The notes: generated by a model from the sequence alone, not told the origin. A stretch of 64,000 bases of DNA from Ligula intestinalis (GCA_036362985.1 JAYGXS010000001.1:20285714-20349713); one strand, 5' to 3'; numbered from the stretch's first letter, positions 46,331 through 57,338 are shown. Numbers and translations are program-made.

Positions 46331-46929
46331 TATTGAGCAAACACATGTTTTCGGCAATTCATCATCGAGCCGGTTCAACTGAATGGGTAGAGAAATTAGT
46401 ACAGTTGGATAAGGTTAATAAGCGTCTTCTAATCACAATCACCGTTTTCATGCCGACTACATAGCGAGATCGAAGTGTATAGGTCAATGGTCTTTGTTTA
46501 GTTTTCGTATACCTCCAAAAGATGGCGTCGTATGTGGGGTTTCATGCTATTTCCAGCCCCTATTGGAAACGTTCCTTATATAAACCAACCGCTGGAAACG
46601 AATCGAATGGATAAATTATCTTCAACTAATAGGATTACACACATTTTTGAACAAATCCGACCAGAGATTTGGGCAGAAATGCCCTATGTTCTCCCCAATG
46701 GTTCTCTTAAGATTTGCTTAGGTTAAAATGCATTCATTGTAGCAAAATAAAACAGCCTTTGCTGCCTTTTGCAACAACTTCGTGGTAAGAGCTATGAGTG
46801 TAGGTTGGATAACTGACCTGAGAACTAGAAGTCAGTTTCAATAATTCCTTTATGATGTGATCCTCAGCGCAATGTTACTCAGATGTGATTCGGATGTCCA
46901 CTTTTTTCTGTGAAAAAAACTGTTTCCGC

Positions 46930-47032
46930 TACTGTTTTCTGCTAAAGTCTCTGATGATGAATTCGCGATGTATGTCGAAACGTCAGGCGAACAAACGTAT
47001 TGTCCCAGCGATTGAGTCGTCTCCTTCTCAAC
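46930..47032 (+). mobile_element. solo PLE 3' end
   Basis: The hammerhead-like motif, GTCAGGCGAACAAA, CCCAGCGATTGAGTCGTC and TCCTTCTCAA, without coding sequence nearby. Same subfamily as 22622-22735 and 43905-44205. Confidence 0.6.
46947..46988 (+). ncRNA. hammerhead-like motif i
   Basis: Core CTGATGA, T, helix II GAATTC/GTATGTC (one bulge, one mismatch) with loop GCGAT, GAAA, helix III ACGT, H17 C, helix I GTCT/AGGC. Confidence 0.55.
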
Positions 47033-47894
47033 CTGGTAAATATTGGGTAAGGCATACCGTTTAGCTTTTTCAGTCCATCTCCTTTCATTTGGGATCTGTC
47101 ATGCCACGGGGAAGAGAGATTGTGGCAGAGGTAACGCAAGCCTACTATCAATGTTAACAAACCCACGCGCGGCAAACAGTAGAGATGAATGGTTGGATCA
47201 TTACCGAGATCATTAATGCAGGACGCTTGGGGGGAGGTGGAAGGAGAGCAGGTGATGATCGATAAATGACGCGCACCATTTGGGGTAATTTGAAAAGGAA
47301 GTGTGGGAGAGTTTACACGGCGTTTGAGAGGGGATCAATAGGTATACTTGGGGACACGATAAGCCTAGTTCCGGATCGAGATTCTACTGTGCGAGCAGGG
47401 CGAGGTTCCCTAATGGACTGACTGTCCCATTTGCTCTGGTACAATGGTCCACATTATTGACTTTGCTGATATGTCGGCACTCCATCTACGGGCCCATGGC
47501 AACTAAAGCCTTTATCTTCATACTTTCGGAAGCGAACAAACAATCTACGGGAAAATGTATGCACACTTCTCCGGCTCCATTGCCAATTTGCTGAGCATAT
47601 GGTCCAAAAAGGATGGTTTCCGTTAGTCATCCACTCTGCGACATAAATCGGCATGAGTACATGAAATCCGAACTGTGCGGTTAACCTCCAGTCAGTGAGG
47701 AAGTATTACGCATGATTGGGGCTCGCGGAACACCTGTCGTAGAGAAGAACTTATGAGCTGCTGCTAACGGGCTGCAGCACTCACAAATCCAGTTACGTGT
47801 TGAAAACGAGAATAAAATTGTTTAAGAGAACGACATTTTGCCAGTACAAGCAAACGCGCGGGTCCCGGGAAATAATTGAGAAGTAGACGACAGA
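47033..47894. other. no recognisable feature
   Basis: No coding sequence or repeat assigned. Confidence 0.35.
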
Positions 47895-48104
47895 CGACTT
47901 GCTGTCCCCTATTGGTGGATTTCACACGAGCGGCGAAGTTTGGCGGGTAAAATCCATTCAAGAGTGAGTAAACTCACGGTGTGAAGCGTGGCATTTGTAG
48001 CTGAATGGTAGAGCGTTGGCTTCCAGTTAAGGCCTTTCCTACTATGCGGGTTCAAAACCCGCCAAATGCCGCGACTTTTTTCACAATTGGGTCAACTAGA
48101 ATTA
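47895..48104 (+). mobile_element. tRNA-headed SINE copy
   Basis: Matches the SINE at 14240-14476. The tRNA-like block at 47991-48069 is again exactly 79 nt, with GCATTTG/CAAATGC, GGCTT/AGGCC around the loop CCAGTTA, box A TAGCTGAATGGTAGAGC and box B GGGTTCAAAACCC. C replaces U33. The tail breaks off after AACTAGAATTA, where the unclassified long repeat begins. Confidence 0.8.
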
Positions 48105-48700
48105 ATTTTAATATGTCTCAGCTGAGGCAAAATGCCGGTTTTTGCATGAGCTTCCTTCCAACTATCTGGAAAAAGGCTGTTTTGCAAAAATCTCTACTTA
48201 AGTAGTATGCATTTTTCTCCCTGATTTTCACTGCGCTTATAATAAAAATATACTTTAGTGCAAAAGTTTGCAAAATATTCCTTATTTGATTCGTTTGGTG
48301 GCAAATAATGCCCTTTGTGAAACTTTTACGTGCAGTTTAAAAAAGGTTTCTAATTATGAATATTTTTACGAATATAAACTGGGTATTCATAAGGCAACAC
48401 TGTCACGAATGTTCGGGAATTAGAGCTTTTGGTAACCTGGTATATATATATTATTTCTACTACTCAGCAATGAAATTCAGTTGTTAGGACTAGCAATATA
48501 CATTCTACTGATGTTGTGACTTACTTGATAAAAGCCCCTGACACGTGTTTCGGCAGCATTCTGCCACTGCTTGACACAGATACGAGAGTCCGGCTCATTC
48601 GCTGGTGCCCCAGCTTTTCCTGTTTGCTTTCTGGTTGATATGCCGGGTTTGAAAGTTCAGCTTCTTAATTTATTTTGAAATGTATTGCTGCACTCCATAT
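48105..48700. repeat. unclassified long repeat, fragments
   Basis: The first part matches copies at 12590 and 37600 (AAATGCCGGTTTTTGCATGA, CTACTTAAGTAGTATGCA, GGCAAATAATGCCC). The second (48530-48680) matches 20270-20420 and 27715-27860 (TTCGGCAGCATTCTGC, CCCAGCTTTTCC, TTTGCTTTCTGGTTGATA). Confidence 0.6.
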
Positions 48701-48964
48701 AAATCAATATAAATATATGGGCTTTACCGATCTGGCAGAGGAAAAAGTGAGGTCCGTTTCGCTTAGGAGCCCACACTTAGAGCCCATATAGGCAGTCGCA
48801 CAGTGACTAATAGGCTAGGATGGAATGGATCTGACAAAGCAAATGATACCGGAGTGCCAATTTCTGGCTTGTTTGCCATCAACAAGTGTTGAAACCTCTA
48901 AGATTCGAAGTTGGAACCTTTGGTCATTGAGGTTGCCACCCTACCATTGCACCGCGGGCTCGTT

Positions 48965-49118
48965 GGTTTCTCGGTTGTGCTCGCGAATATGATGGAACTG
49001 GGGTATTCATCCAATGTATCTGAGGCTGGGTGTGATTGCCTGATGATGACTAACAAGACGAAATGGCCATTTCGGTCTCCTTTTGCTTTGTTGGATCCAT
49101 TCCATGCATCAGTATATG
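48965..49118 (+). repeat. 150-bp interspersed repeat, copy 2
   Basis: Matches 44222-44375. It ends at CCATGCATCAGTATATGATG, where the (ATG)n tail of a minus-strand LINE begins, so the LINE tail abuts this repeat. Confidence 0.7.
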
Positions 49119-49862
49119 ATGATGATGAGGATGAGAACTTTATTTTGATGGTAATATCAAACTTTCAGCAAAAAATGGCTCCATTCACGGAGAGCAAGAA
49201 TTTAAGTAAATTAAGGGGTCCGAAAACTCCAGAAAGAAAGGTCAAAGATCACAAAAACCTCAAAGTCAGAAGTCTTAATAATATGTTTATTATGCCAGTT
49301 TACAGGCAATTGTAAAGAGTTGGTAATGCACCTCTTGGGCGCCTTCCAAAACCTCGAAGACCGGAAAAAACCTAAAACAAACTACCTTTGTTGCCGCCAG
49401 TATTGGTTTTGGTTGTGTCGACATGGTTATCACATCAGTTATGGAATCAGGTCGGCCTTCAGCTTCTGAATTTCCGTTTCTTCACACGTGAGGAAGCGTG
49501 CTAAGAATGGGAGTATCGACTTCTGTTAGGCCGATGTACGACATGTCAGATGTCGGAAGTTTCGGCGCGTCGTACGAGAAGACTTCGCAGCCATTAGTTC
49601 GGAGTGGAGAGGGTGAGCGTCCTTACTAAGAATACGGTCCACGAAATTCTTGACCGACTTAAAATGTCGCTGAATTATAAGGTCAGCTAAAAAAGCATAG
49701 GAATAGCCGGCAGCTGAAGAGAGCATGCGGAGAATACGTTAAATAATAATAAGATCTTTCTAGAGTAGTGCTGGAAAGGTAACTAGAGAGCAGTAAAGAA
49801 TGAGAGGGAGGATACAAGCGTCAATAAAATGCCAGATGAGGGCTTGTGGGGTGCGATAAAAA
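49119..49862 (-). mobile_element. 5'-truncated LINE, same family as 30387-33508
   Basis: The minus strand matches the last 600 nt of the LINE at 30387-33508: the CTTATCGCACCCCACAAGCC start, ADLIIQRHFKSVKNFVDRIL in the frame at 49726-49526, and the 3' UTR to CATCAAAATAAAG and a (TCA)n tail. Similarity is high, so the copies are fairly young. A 150-bp repeat interrupts the 3' UTR at 49275-49424. Confidence 0.85.
49275..49424 (-). mobile_element. short interspersed repeat, copy 2, inserted in a LINE
   Basis: The related LINE reads GTCGAC directly into TTCTTACTTTGAG (about 33352). Here 150 bp stands between GTCGAC and TTCTGACTTTGAG. The insert matches 34126-34247. GTC occurs at both junctions. 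No coding sequence; the inner end contains a TAATAATATGTTTATTAT hairpin. Confidence 0.75.
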
Positions 49863-50860
49863 CGGAAGAAACCGAAATTTGATGCATATATTTGGGGCGC
49901 ATCCCCCACAGCCGTGACAGAATACTGGCAAAACATACATCTGGGCCTTTTAGCTAGTATCTGAGCTGTTAGTATGGTATGTTACAACAGCAATACATAC
50001 TACTACCGTTTGTCCGTTGGCAGCATGTGTATACTACACGATTAGACTGCAGTGGCCGACAGGTTCAGCTCAAATCTACATTAAATTACGGTCGATGTCT
50101 ATAGGCCTTAGATAAACTGATGTATATTGAGTACAGAAATTAATTTCTTAAGATATTAAGAGGGTTATTTTAGGAAAGAATGCGAGAATGAATGTCTTAT
50201 GCTCACCTAACGATAAATTGCGTCTTCCTTGATTTTTACCTCTGCAAGCAGTGCTTCAATTTTACAGAGTTTTGCATTTATGAGAATACTTGAACCGTTT
50301 GCGCATTGACAGACATAGCCTTCTGGCGTCAGATTGGATAATGCTGCCCACGTTGTGTGAACCGTGCTTAATATGCCAATTATCGGGTCGAAAGCTATGG
50401 GCGTCGTAGTCTGCCCTTTTTGTGACCCTGTGAACACGCGCTCAAACCTATACTGGCCTTAGCGGAGCACACGTTGCCTAGAAATATATTTTGCCTTTAA
50501 ATAAACCGCTAGTTCCTGTTAAGTTAACTTCTAATGCCTCATTCATGTGAGTTCCGATTTTATACATTAATGACATCTTAAGAACGAGTAAGAGTCACAC
50601 TACTCCAGTACTACTTCAAAATATGTATAATACTGTGCGAGAGGACTCAGGGTTTCATATTCAGCTTATTCTGTTGTATGACGCTCACGACTTTGTCTTC
50701 GCTCGGTAGTATAGATAAACGATTTAGCTACCGTTTTTTTCATAATATAGGGCACACTGTCAACAAATGGTTGATTTCTGAACTTTCTTCTTAAGTGAAG
50801 CGCACCGGACTCAGAGACGCACTAAGAGAAACAAAACATTTAGATATGTCAGTCGGTCAT
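49863..50860. other. no recognisable feature
   Basis: No coding sequence or repeat assigned. Confidence 0.35.
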
Positions 50861-50865
50861 TCAGT

Positions 50866-51600
50866 CAAACTTTATTGAATACATCCCAAATAACTGTCGA
50901 GCTTGTTCAGATGTTACAGTTTACAAAACAGTCTAATACCACTAAATCAAACGTTAGCGTATTTACAATCACTCTCAAGACTAGTTAGTTATAACATATA
51001 AACTGCAACACAATACATTCACTTTTTCCGTTAATTCCTCGTCCAGCAATATTTCAAATTCCTCCTCTCCGGTGTCCAATTTGAACCATTGGGCCATTTT
51101 GGCATCCATCATGCCCGGATCACTCTCGTCATTATCCAAGTCAGTTTCATTGCTGTTACCTGGCAGTTCACTGATGATTCCGACCTTCGTGATAGCTCAG
51201 ATCAGGGTTGAGACTGACGTATATTTCTCTCTCATCCAGTCACATACCCTTTTCTCGTCCATCAAACCTTTCGGGTAAGCTTGGACGATGACGCCGGCTG
51301 GAAACTGTTTTTTTAAGCAAAGTATTCAACTTGAAAGTGATCTTGGCTGGAAGTTTCTGATGATTGGCCTGGTAACCGAGAAATACAGTGAAGGATGGTT
51401 TCTCGTTTCTTGTAGTATGTATAGACACCGTTTTAGTCCCCGTTTTCAGCACAATGCGGTTAATAGGGGTATAAAAGGTGAGGGGAAACTCGTCCCTGTT
51501 AGTAATGGGCTCTGGCCGGATCTTCATTTTAGTGAACCTGTTTTTGCAGTATGCGTAGAAAGTGGCCAGCTTTTCTTCCTAATCTTTTGACAGTTGTTTC
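50866..51600 (-). pseudogene. pogo/Tigger-like transposase remnant
   Basis: The minus frame 51527-51240, extended upstream to about 51575, reads ATFYAYCKNRF, ITNRDEFPLTFYTPINR, TGTKTVSIHTTRNEKPSFTV and KLPAKITFK. This matches the first half of the pogo DDE domain, with D of NRDE as the first catalytic aspartate. After a short break, another frame gives ITKVGIISELPGNSNETD, DNDESDPGMM and WFKLDTGEEEFEILL to a TAG at 50981, which is the usual acidic C-terminus. The middle of the catalytic domain, with the second and third acidic residues, is deleted. AATAAA lies at 50871-50876. The N-terminal DNA-binding domain was not found. Confidence 0.75.
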
Positions 51601-52077
51601 AAGATGTTAATTAGTGTGCTTACGGAGAGATAACTTCTTATCGTAACGCAAAAGCGCGTCGAAAGTCATTAATAATAAAATCCCTAGTTCAGTTTTTGCT
51701 TTCATTCGAATAGAGACTATTGTGACGTTTCTACCTGCTATTGTCTATTCAGTAACTTGTTTTAATTTGTCCTCCAACTGTAGCCACCTCGTTTATTTCC
51801 CTCGAAAGATCTGTTTAGACTTTCTTACTTGGCGCATGCAATTCTCTTGCTTCCTCCATTTTCAAACCATTGACTAATTGATGTCGAATTCTCTCACAGT
51901 TGCTCCATTCTCATATTCTACTGCATCACTGATAGCCTTGAGGGAAAAGTCCGGGTCATAGGCGTGTTTCTTGAGCGATGCTATTTTGGGGTTCATGCAC
52001 ATTTTGTAATATAATGGTGAAACACAGTATATATTACGAATAGAAGTAAATATGCGTGCCCAGGTTCTTTTTGCAAA
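51601..52077. other. no recognisable feature
   Basis: No coding sequence or repeat assigned; it could contain decayed upstream pogo sequence. Confidence 0.3.
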
Positions 52078-52120
52078 GAAGAAGACGCGATCTCTGGAAC
52101 GATAGTTTTTCTGAGCTACC

Positions 52121-52470
52121 ATGCGTGCACGTGTCATGCAACTCAAAGACCTACTGGATGTAGGTGAACAGTCTGGCGTCATTTATCAGGTATCACCTCG
52201 CGACTGTTCTTGCCATTATACAGGGCAGACCGGGCGAAGAATTAGCTCGCGAATAACGGAGCACAAACGGGCAGTGTGGAGAGGTGACCCACTTTCCCAG
52301 ATCGCTACCTTCACTCTGGAAGAAAGCCACGAATTCGACTTCTCGAACACACGGATAATGGCACGAGCCAGTAATAAGACGGGGCGCGAACTGCTGAAGG
52401 CCTGAGTGTCAGATCTTAACTCCATAAACAGGCATGTGGATATATCGCCCTATAATTTTGCCATCCGTGC
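52121..52470 (+). pseudogene. PLE GIY-YIG endonuclease fragment
   Basis: Open from RARVMQLKDLLDVGEQSGVI, then YQVSPRDCSCHYTGQTGRRI (GIY-YIG; CxC knuckle), TEHKRAVWRGDPLSQIATF, ESHEFDFSNTRIMARASNK and TGRELLKA to a TGA at 52403. The frame then continues with SDLNSINRHVDISPYNF, the normal C-terminal block, so the TGA is a lesion replacing the usual tryptophan. The reverse transcriptase is absent. The core endonuclease looks otherwise intact. Confidence 0.8.
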
Positions 52471-52675
52471 CCGTGACTAGAAGCCAGGGCCCAGATCCTC
52501 TACAAGCATGCAGGCTGCCACGTCAAGGTCCCACGCCGTAACTCCAGGGACGCGCGCAGGAGACACACGATAAGATAGCCTGAGAATGGACGTAGCGTGG
52601 ACATGGAGGAATCACAGATTGCCACCCTTCACCAACCCCATTTACGCGTAGCCAACGCTTGCTGCTTGCTCATTT

Positions 52676-52715
52676 TCTCTGGCGATGGCTTCTCGTGTGG
52701 AGTCGAATGCTCAAA
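52676..52715 (+). ncRNA. hammerhead-like motif j
   Basis: Core CTGGCGA, T, helix II GGCTTC/GGAGTC (6 bp with two wobbles) and loop TCGTGT, GAAT, GCT, C. Helix I TCT/AAA is partial. Decayed core on a well-kept helix II. Confidence 0.45.
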
Positions 52716-53234
52716 AAAAATCTATCGTTCCAGAGATCGCGTCTTCTTTTTTACAACAGTATAAATTACTCCACGACCCCTCTGACTACGGATTAACGCA
52801 GCGCGATGGATCACACAAAATTATTTCGAGGTCAGTAACCGGAATTATTGGATACACAAAGCACTCTGGGTTATAAGGCGTACTGTCGTTTCTTAAAGAC
52901 AATTCGAGGTTTTCAAGTGCGCCCTATAACCCGGAAAATACGGTAATTATCCTCGGGTTTTAGAAGAGGGTGCAGGTAGTCACTCACATAAAAAAACTAG
53001 ATCATCAGTTGCGCCGGTATAAAAAAATCTGGTTTTGTTGGCGATTCTCACTTAGCTCTAAGTTGGAACTCGTCAAGCAAGACATCCAGTCCCCAGTGAA
53101 AGATATTTTGCATTATTGTTTACGGTTAATTTCCCAGGCATTAAAGTAACATCGATAGATGGGCAGCCCCCTCCCCACGGCTGGCATCTTTAGGCAGGAA
53201 ACATGCCTGGAACTGGATCCAGGGTGCTAAGCAG

Positions 53235-53448
53235 GGTCCTTACCCCTAAATGACGGTTATCTATTCACTCTGTCGTGATTAAGCCTGTGACAAACTCCAG
53301 TCAGATGCACTCGCGCAAATTGATCTGAAAAGAAGTGCTTTATGTTAAGGAGTTTGCTTATTTCTGTAGTACCATGACTTGGCTGAATAGCAAGCGTGGG
53401 AAGATTTTTTGTTTTTCAAAGTCCTGTGTGCAAGTCTAGTCAAAATGA
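53235..53448 (+). mobile_element. PLE 3'-UTR fragment
   Basis: Reverse complement of 43990-44200 (GTCGTGATTAAGCCTGTGAC, GTTAAGGAGTTTGCT, CATGACTTGGCTGAA, GTGCAAGTCTAGTC). It stops just before the hammerhead-like motif would start. Confidence 0.7.
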
Positions 53449-54540
53449 GGAATCACAGCTCCATTACTACAAGGCCATTTTTCTATGGTGAGCACAGTAG
53501 ACGAACAAAGTAAAAGATCCGAGTCATGGCTGAATGCTTTACGAGAAGATTATAGAGACGCACTCATTACGCACAGAAGCAGACAAAGGGTTTTAAAATT
53601 GGTCAGCGACAGCATGGCACGTAAAACAAAGTGATTTAGTCATCAATTTATCATAAGACTATTGTCTATTACGTGTATTCTCTATTCACTTGCGAGAAAA
53701 AAAGATCACCTGGTAAATTCTGAGTATTGTATTGCAATTGATTATTATTTCTGAGGCAATGTTTCCGCAACGCTAGCATTAATAAGACAATAATTAGACA
53801 ATTAGATAACGTGATACTTGTTCGAAAATTCACGAGTACAACTCGATTTTCCGAAGATCTTCTTTCTTTTCATCATATCATCTCGGAATGCAACTTACTT
53901 CACTTATCCAATTAGATAACAGTAATTAGAAATGTTGCAAATCAATAAGAAAAACTAGAATTGAATAAATAATGATTTTTGCTTAGTGCAGCCTTTCTCA
54001 GGTGATCGAAAAAATTTCTTGTTTAAATCCCGGCGTGACTGAAATATGCGAGAATTATCGTACATACATGTATACTCCTTTCTAATCAGAAACACCTTTC
54101 GGAATTTTGTGTTAAGGTCTATGAGACAGAACGATTACTAGATGTCCTAAGGAACAAGCGCACGCGTTCTTGCTAAGCTCCTGACCTGCCCTGTCACAAC
54201 TGGCCATCACACTGGTAATTTCCAAAGAGCATGAAGCCGGAAACGAAAACGCTGGGACAAACTGTGCACTGGCTTGCAGTTACGTTCGTTTCATCCCAGG
54301 TAAAACACCTTCTCTGTGGAACTTGGAAGTATGTACTTAATCGGAGCAGTCGTTTGTTTGGCATAATTAGCGTCTATTGCAAATAGAAACTACCCGAGTA
54401 GAGCAGGACAATGACATGCAAACCATGCATTTGTTTTGCTATTCATCCTACTGAATCATTCATGCCGTCTACCAGGCTAAATTTTTACTTAAGGCCCTCT
54501 CTTAAGTCTTTGTTAAAGAACGTACTGAAATCGAGCGTTT
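53449..54540. other. no recognisable feature
   Basis: AT-rich; no coding sequence or repeat assigned. Confidence 0.35.
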
Positions 54541-54551
54541 CGCAGAATGTG

Positions 54552-55205
54552 GTGAGCGCTTACAGCACGCGGAGAACGCTTCAACAGTAGCCGTTGCACT
54601 TCTTACCTCAACCTGAATCGCAAGGAAAAATATCGAGGCAACCATGCGATGCTAGGTGGTGAAGTGAAAAGGTCAATATCTGGAGTTACCTATCAGATGC
54701 AGCGAACAGAAACGAGATTTGAAAAAAAGAGTAAAGGTATTTTAGCCGTGGATGTTCCTCCGCGCCCTAGTTATTGCATGCGCAAAAAGACTTGTCAACA
54801 CCTACAAGCTTACAAGGCCAAACTAATCGCGAGAATGCGACAAAAGCATAAACTGCCAGCCGATTGGTTTGTATCCCTTTGGCCAAAAGTCATCTGTAGC
54901 GATATCGCCACAAAACTGTGCAGCATTTATAACGCCTTCACAGATAAAAACTTTTCGCAAAGGGAATAAAAATGCCTGACTACCCAGCCGCAGTCGCTCC
55001 AGTTTTCAGCACAGACGATTTACTAATACAATTGAACATGCAACAATTTGCGAATCCATATTCGGTGCTGAGGCTAAATTTGGCCAAAGCAAGTTGCCGC
55101 TCGGGGAACAGACAGGCCACCACATCATCCTATGCGAGCACCGCAGGGCCAGATGGTTACTGCTGACGCAACGAATCAGCACACCAGACTACATGGTACA
55201 TAGTC
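54552..55205 (+). CDS. unrecognised protein fragment(s)
   Basis: A plus frame open from about 54552, before the first ATG at 54649, to a TAA at 54967. It reads FNSSRCTSYLNLNRKEKYRG, then GGEVKRSISGVTYQM, VDVPPRPSYCMRKKTCQHL, MRQKHKLPADWFVSLWPKV and YNAFTDKNFSQRE. It is basic, without signal peptide or membrane segment. Two further frames follow at once: one from an ATG at 54972 (MPDYPAAVAPVF) and one ending at a TAG near 55211 with LGEQTGHHIILCEHRRARWL. Codon choice and varied composition look protein-like, unlike the surrounding repeats. I cannot name a family. It may be a decayed host exon or transposon gene, possibly one protein with frameshifts. No promoter or poly(A) signal could be assigned. 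Confidence 0.35.
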
Positions 55206-55359
55206 TATTTTAGGAAAATTAAATGTCCCTACAGTATGAGGCAGCGATAACTTTGTTCTCACAAGTTGACCAAGTTGTACAATTTAAAAGCAGTATGAAT
55301 AAATTGCCAAACATTACTTTATGCAGGCCCATTTCGCTGCCGTAAACAATCTCGTCATT

Positions 55360-55700
55360 GGAAACATTTTTGAAATCGATCGAAAATTCTTCTTCAAGTA
55401 CAAAATTAAAAAAAAAACAACGTATTATGCTACCAATCAAGTACAAAAAAGAATATTTCTGTGCATGCTCTCGATAAAATATAGTTGAATTTATAAGAAC
55501 ACCGGCACTCAGTGAGGAAAATGAATGCTGTCTACGTAGCCACTTTCGCAAAAGATAATTCTTGAAGTGAAATCCTGACGTCACTGAAATATATGTGTCC
55601 CAAAAATGCATACTTATTTGAAATAGTTGTAAACTTGGTGTTAATTACCATTTTATTATTTCAAAAGTGTAACAATATTTAAAACTATCATATTATTGAA
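55360..55700 (-). repeat. long-repeat trace and a mariner-like terminus
   Basis: From 55590 (GTGTCCCAAAAATGCATAC, GTTGTAAACTTGGTGTTAAT, then TTTTATTATTTC) the sequence matches the terminal inverted repeat of the mariner-like element at 18502. The rest of that element is absent. The minus strand of 55360-55560 shows weak similarity to the unclassified long repeat. Confidence 0.5.
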
Positions 55701-56047
55701 GCATTGTTTTCCCAAAAGAAAGTTGTTTAAGGCGAAGATCACTAGAATAGCAGAATTTAATGACGTCAAAAAAATTTCGTGACCTTTCATTCAGCTTCAG
55801 ATGGTTGTTGCCTATTAATAAGTGAATAAACTGTCCAATTAAGTGTCAGCCGCGAAGGGTGAAACTTGATAGGTAAGGGGAGTAGAAGCAATTAGCCATA
55901 GATGTTGGCGCATGATGAGGGGTAGAGGAGGGGGAGGGGAGGTAGTAGTCACAGCATGGCGGTTCATGATAGTGCATGATCAAGACAGCCTGTAGGACGT
56001 GGTTAAAAGAGGGCGGGGGGGGGAATTGGTTAGGGGACAGGGTAATA

Positions 56048-57338
56048 CAGTAGTCGCCGGCTATTAAGCCCAACTCGGGCCCAGACCAAATTGGGCTTAA
56101 TAAATAGCAGGTGCAATAACCAAAAAGTCCTAGTTTTTGATAAGCAAACGCAGGATAGGCACTATACATTACATACGTACTGTATTATGTGTAGAGCTTG
56201 GTTATGTGATCCAATGGTCTGTATGCACATGCAATGCCAGTCTTCAGCCAACCGCGGTCCCTGCGGCCTGGAAGGCGCTGGCGCTTTCTCTCACTTCTGA
56301 CTCCCTGTTGGTGACTGCGCTCGCGCTCCCACTGGGTTTCAGGCCTCACTGCGGGTGCCCGAAAAGCTAGGCGGTCACTATGCGGTGGGGGAGAGAGTGA
56401 GGTCGACCTCGGCGCGATTCTTCCCTCACTATAATAAATCTGAATGCGTCTGAATCTATCACGGTGCGCTAAAAGCCGTGGCTTGGAGGGTCTGCCAACT
56501 GACGGGAAAACTCGGCCCCCCACGTAGCTGCTCCTTCCGTACGCGTGTGTCTGTGTGTGCTACGGGAGGAGAGGGAGGACTGAGAGTCAGGCTGCAATGG
56601 CTCCCTCTTAATGTGGCCTTTATGGCGCTCCCGGGCAGTCGGGAGCATACCTAGCGAGATGGCTGTGTCAAGTGTGCGCGTGCTGAGTGTTTATCGCGCC
56701 AGCCATCTACACCCTCCCTCATCCCCGGTCTTATTGACTTTGTCTTTACACCGGATACGGAGGTGGGAGTGGCGAGCGAGTGGGTAGATTCTGCGCAAGT
56801 CTGCCTAAACTCCTGTTTTTTCCTCGCGCCAGTTCTCTGCGTCGCTCCCGCTTGCTGTCGCTTGCGTATTGCTTGCCCAGCTCGCCTCTGTGTCAGTTGC
56901 GGCTTGCTTCAGCGTTTGCTGCGGCTTGTTGGAGCGCGTGGTACCCATCGTCGAAATCGACGGGGGAACTGTCGCTTGGTTATGTACAAGAAGAGAGTGC
57001 TTTTTGTCTGTATTTTACGTAATAACAAAAGCAAAAAATGATTTACGACACGTTTAAACAAGCAATCAAGTGTCAGTTGTTTTGAAGGAGTACTCTTTGA
57101 TGTCCTTCTCCAGGCACCAGAAATCGTCGAGTTTTGTGAAATCCGATGCCTGTAGATCGCGCTGTGCACGCAGAGAGATGATAATCTTACCCTATCCTGT
57201 TGGCAAACTGGGCTTTGCAGTCGGCGAATGGGCTTATTAGCCGGCGGATTTTGCTGTGTAAAATTTCATCCTAATCTGAATTGGGCTTAATACGCGGCTG
57301 GGCCTATTAACCATGGGCTTATAAATCGGCAACTACTG
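56048..57338. mobile_element. TA-flanked DNA transposon with GC-rich cargo
   Basis: Left end TA|CAGTAGTCGCCGGCTATTA and right end (inverse) CCGATTTATAAGCCC preceded by CAGTAGTTG, so GGCAACTACTG|TA closes it. The target duplication is TA. Subterminal copies of GGGCTTAATA or GGGCTTATTA recur at both ends (about 56090, 57215, 57280). TIR start and TA duplication suggest the pogo/Tigger group. The inside (56200-56990) is GC-rich, with CpG-dense and pyrimidine-rich parts, and has no transposase, so it is non-autonomous and may carry captured promoter-like sequence. Confidence 0.75.

Larger units (their letters stand above)
52078..52755 (+). mobile_element. compact PLE with short inverted ends
   Basis: Bounded by GAAGAAGACGCGATCTCTGG plus AACGATAG (left, inverted) and the same string read outward at 52720-52752. 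Between them is a single endonuclease fragment and one hammerhead-like motif at the right end only. Length about 0.68 kb. Confidence 0.8.

Noticed and set aside
14332..48069. Functional tRNA genes
   Set aside because: The 79-nt blocks have good stems and promoter boxes, but C replaces the universal U33, the anticodon triplets differ between copies and all sit inside a repeated element.
48895..48965. Second tRNA-like SINE head (minus) near CCGCGGGCTCG
   Set aside because: A box-A-like GGTGCAATGGTAGGG is visible, but box B is poor and the shared repeat body lies on the wrong side of it.
56185..57169. Frames of 60-110 codons in the GC-rich core of the TA-flanked transposon
   Set aside because: Open in several frames on both strands; no transposase or other family motif.
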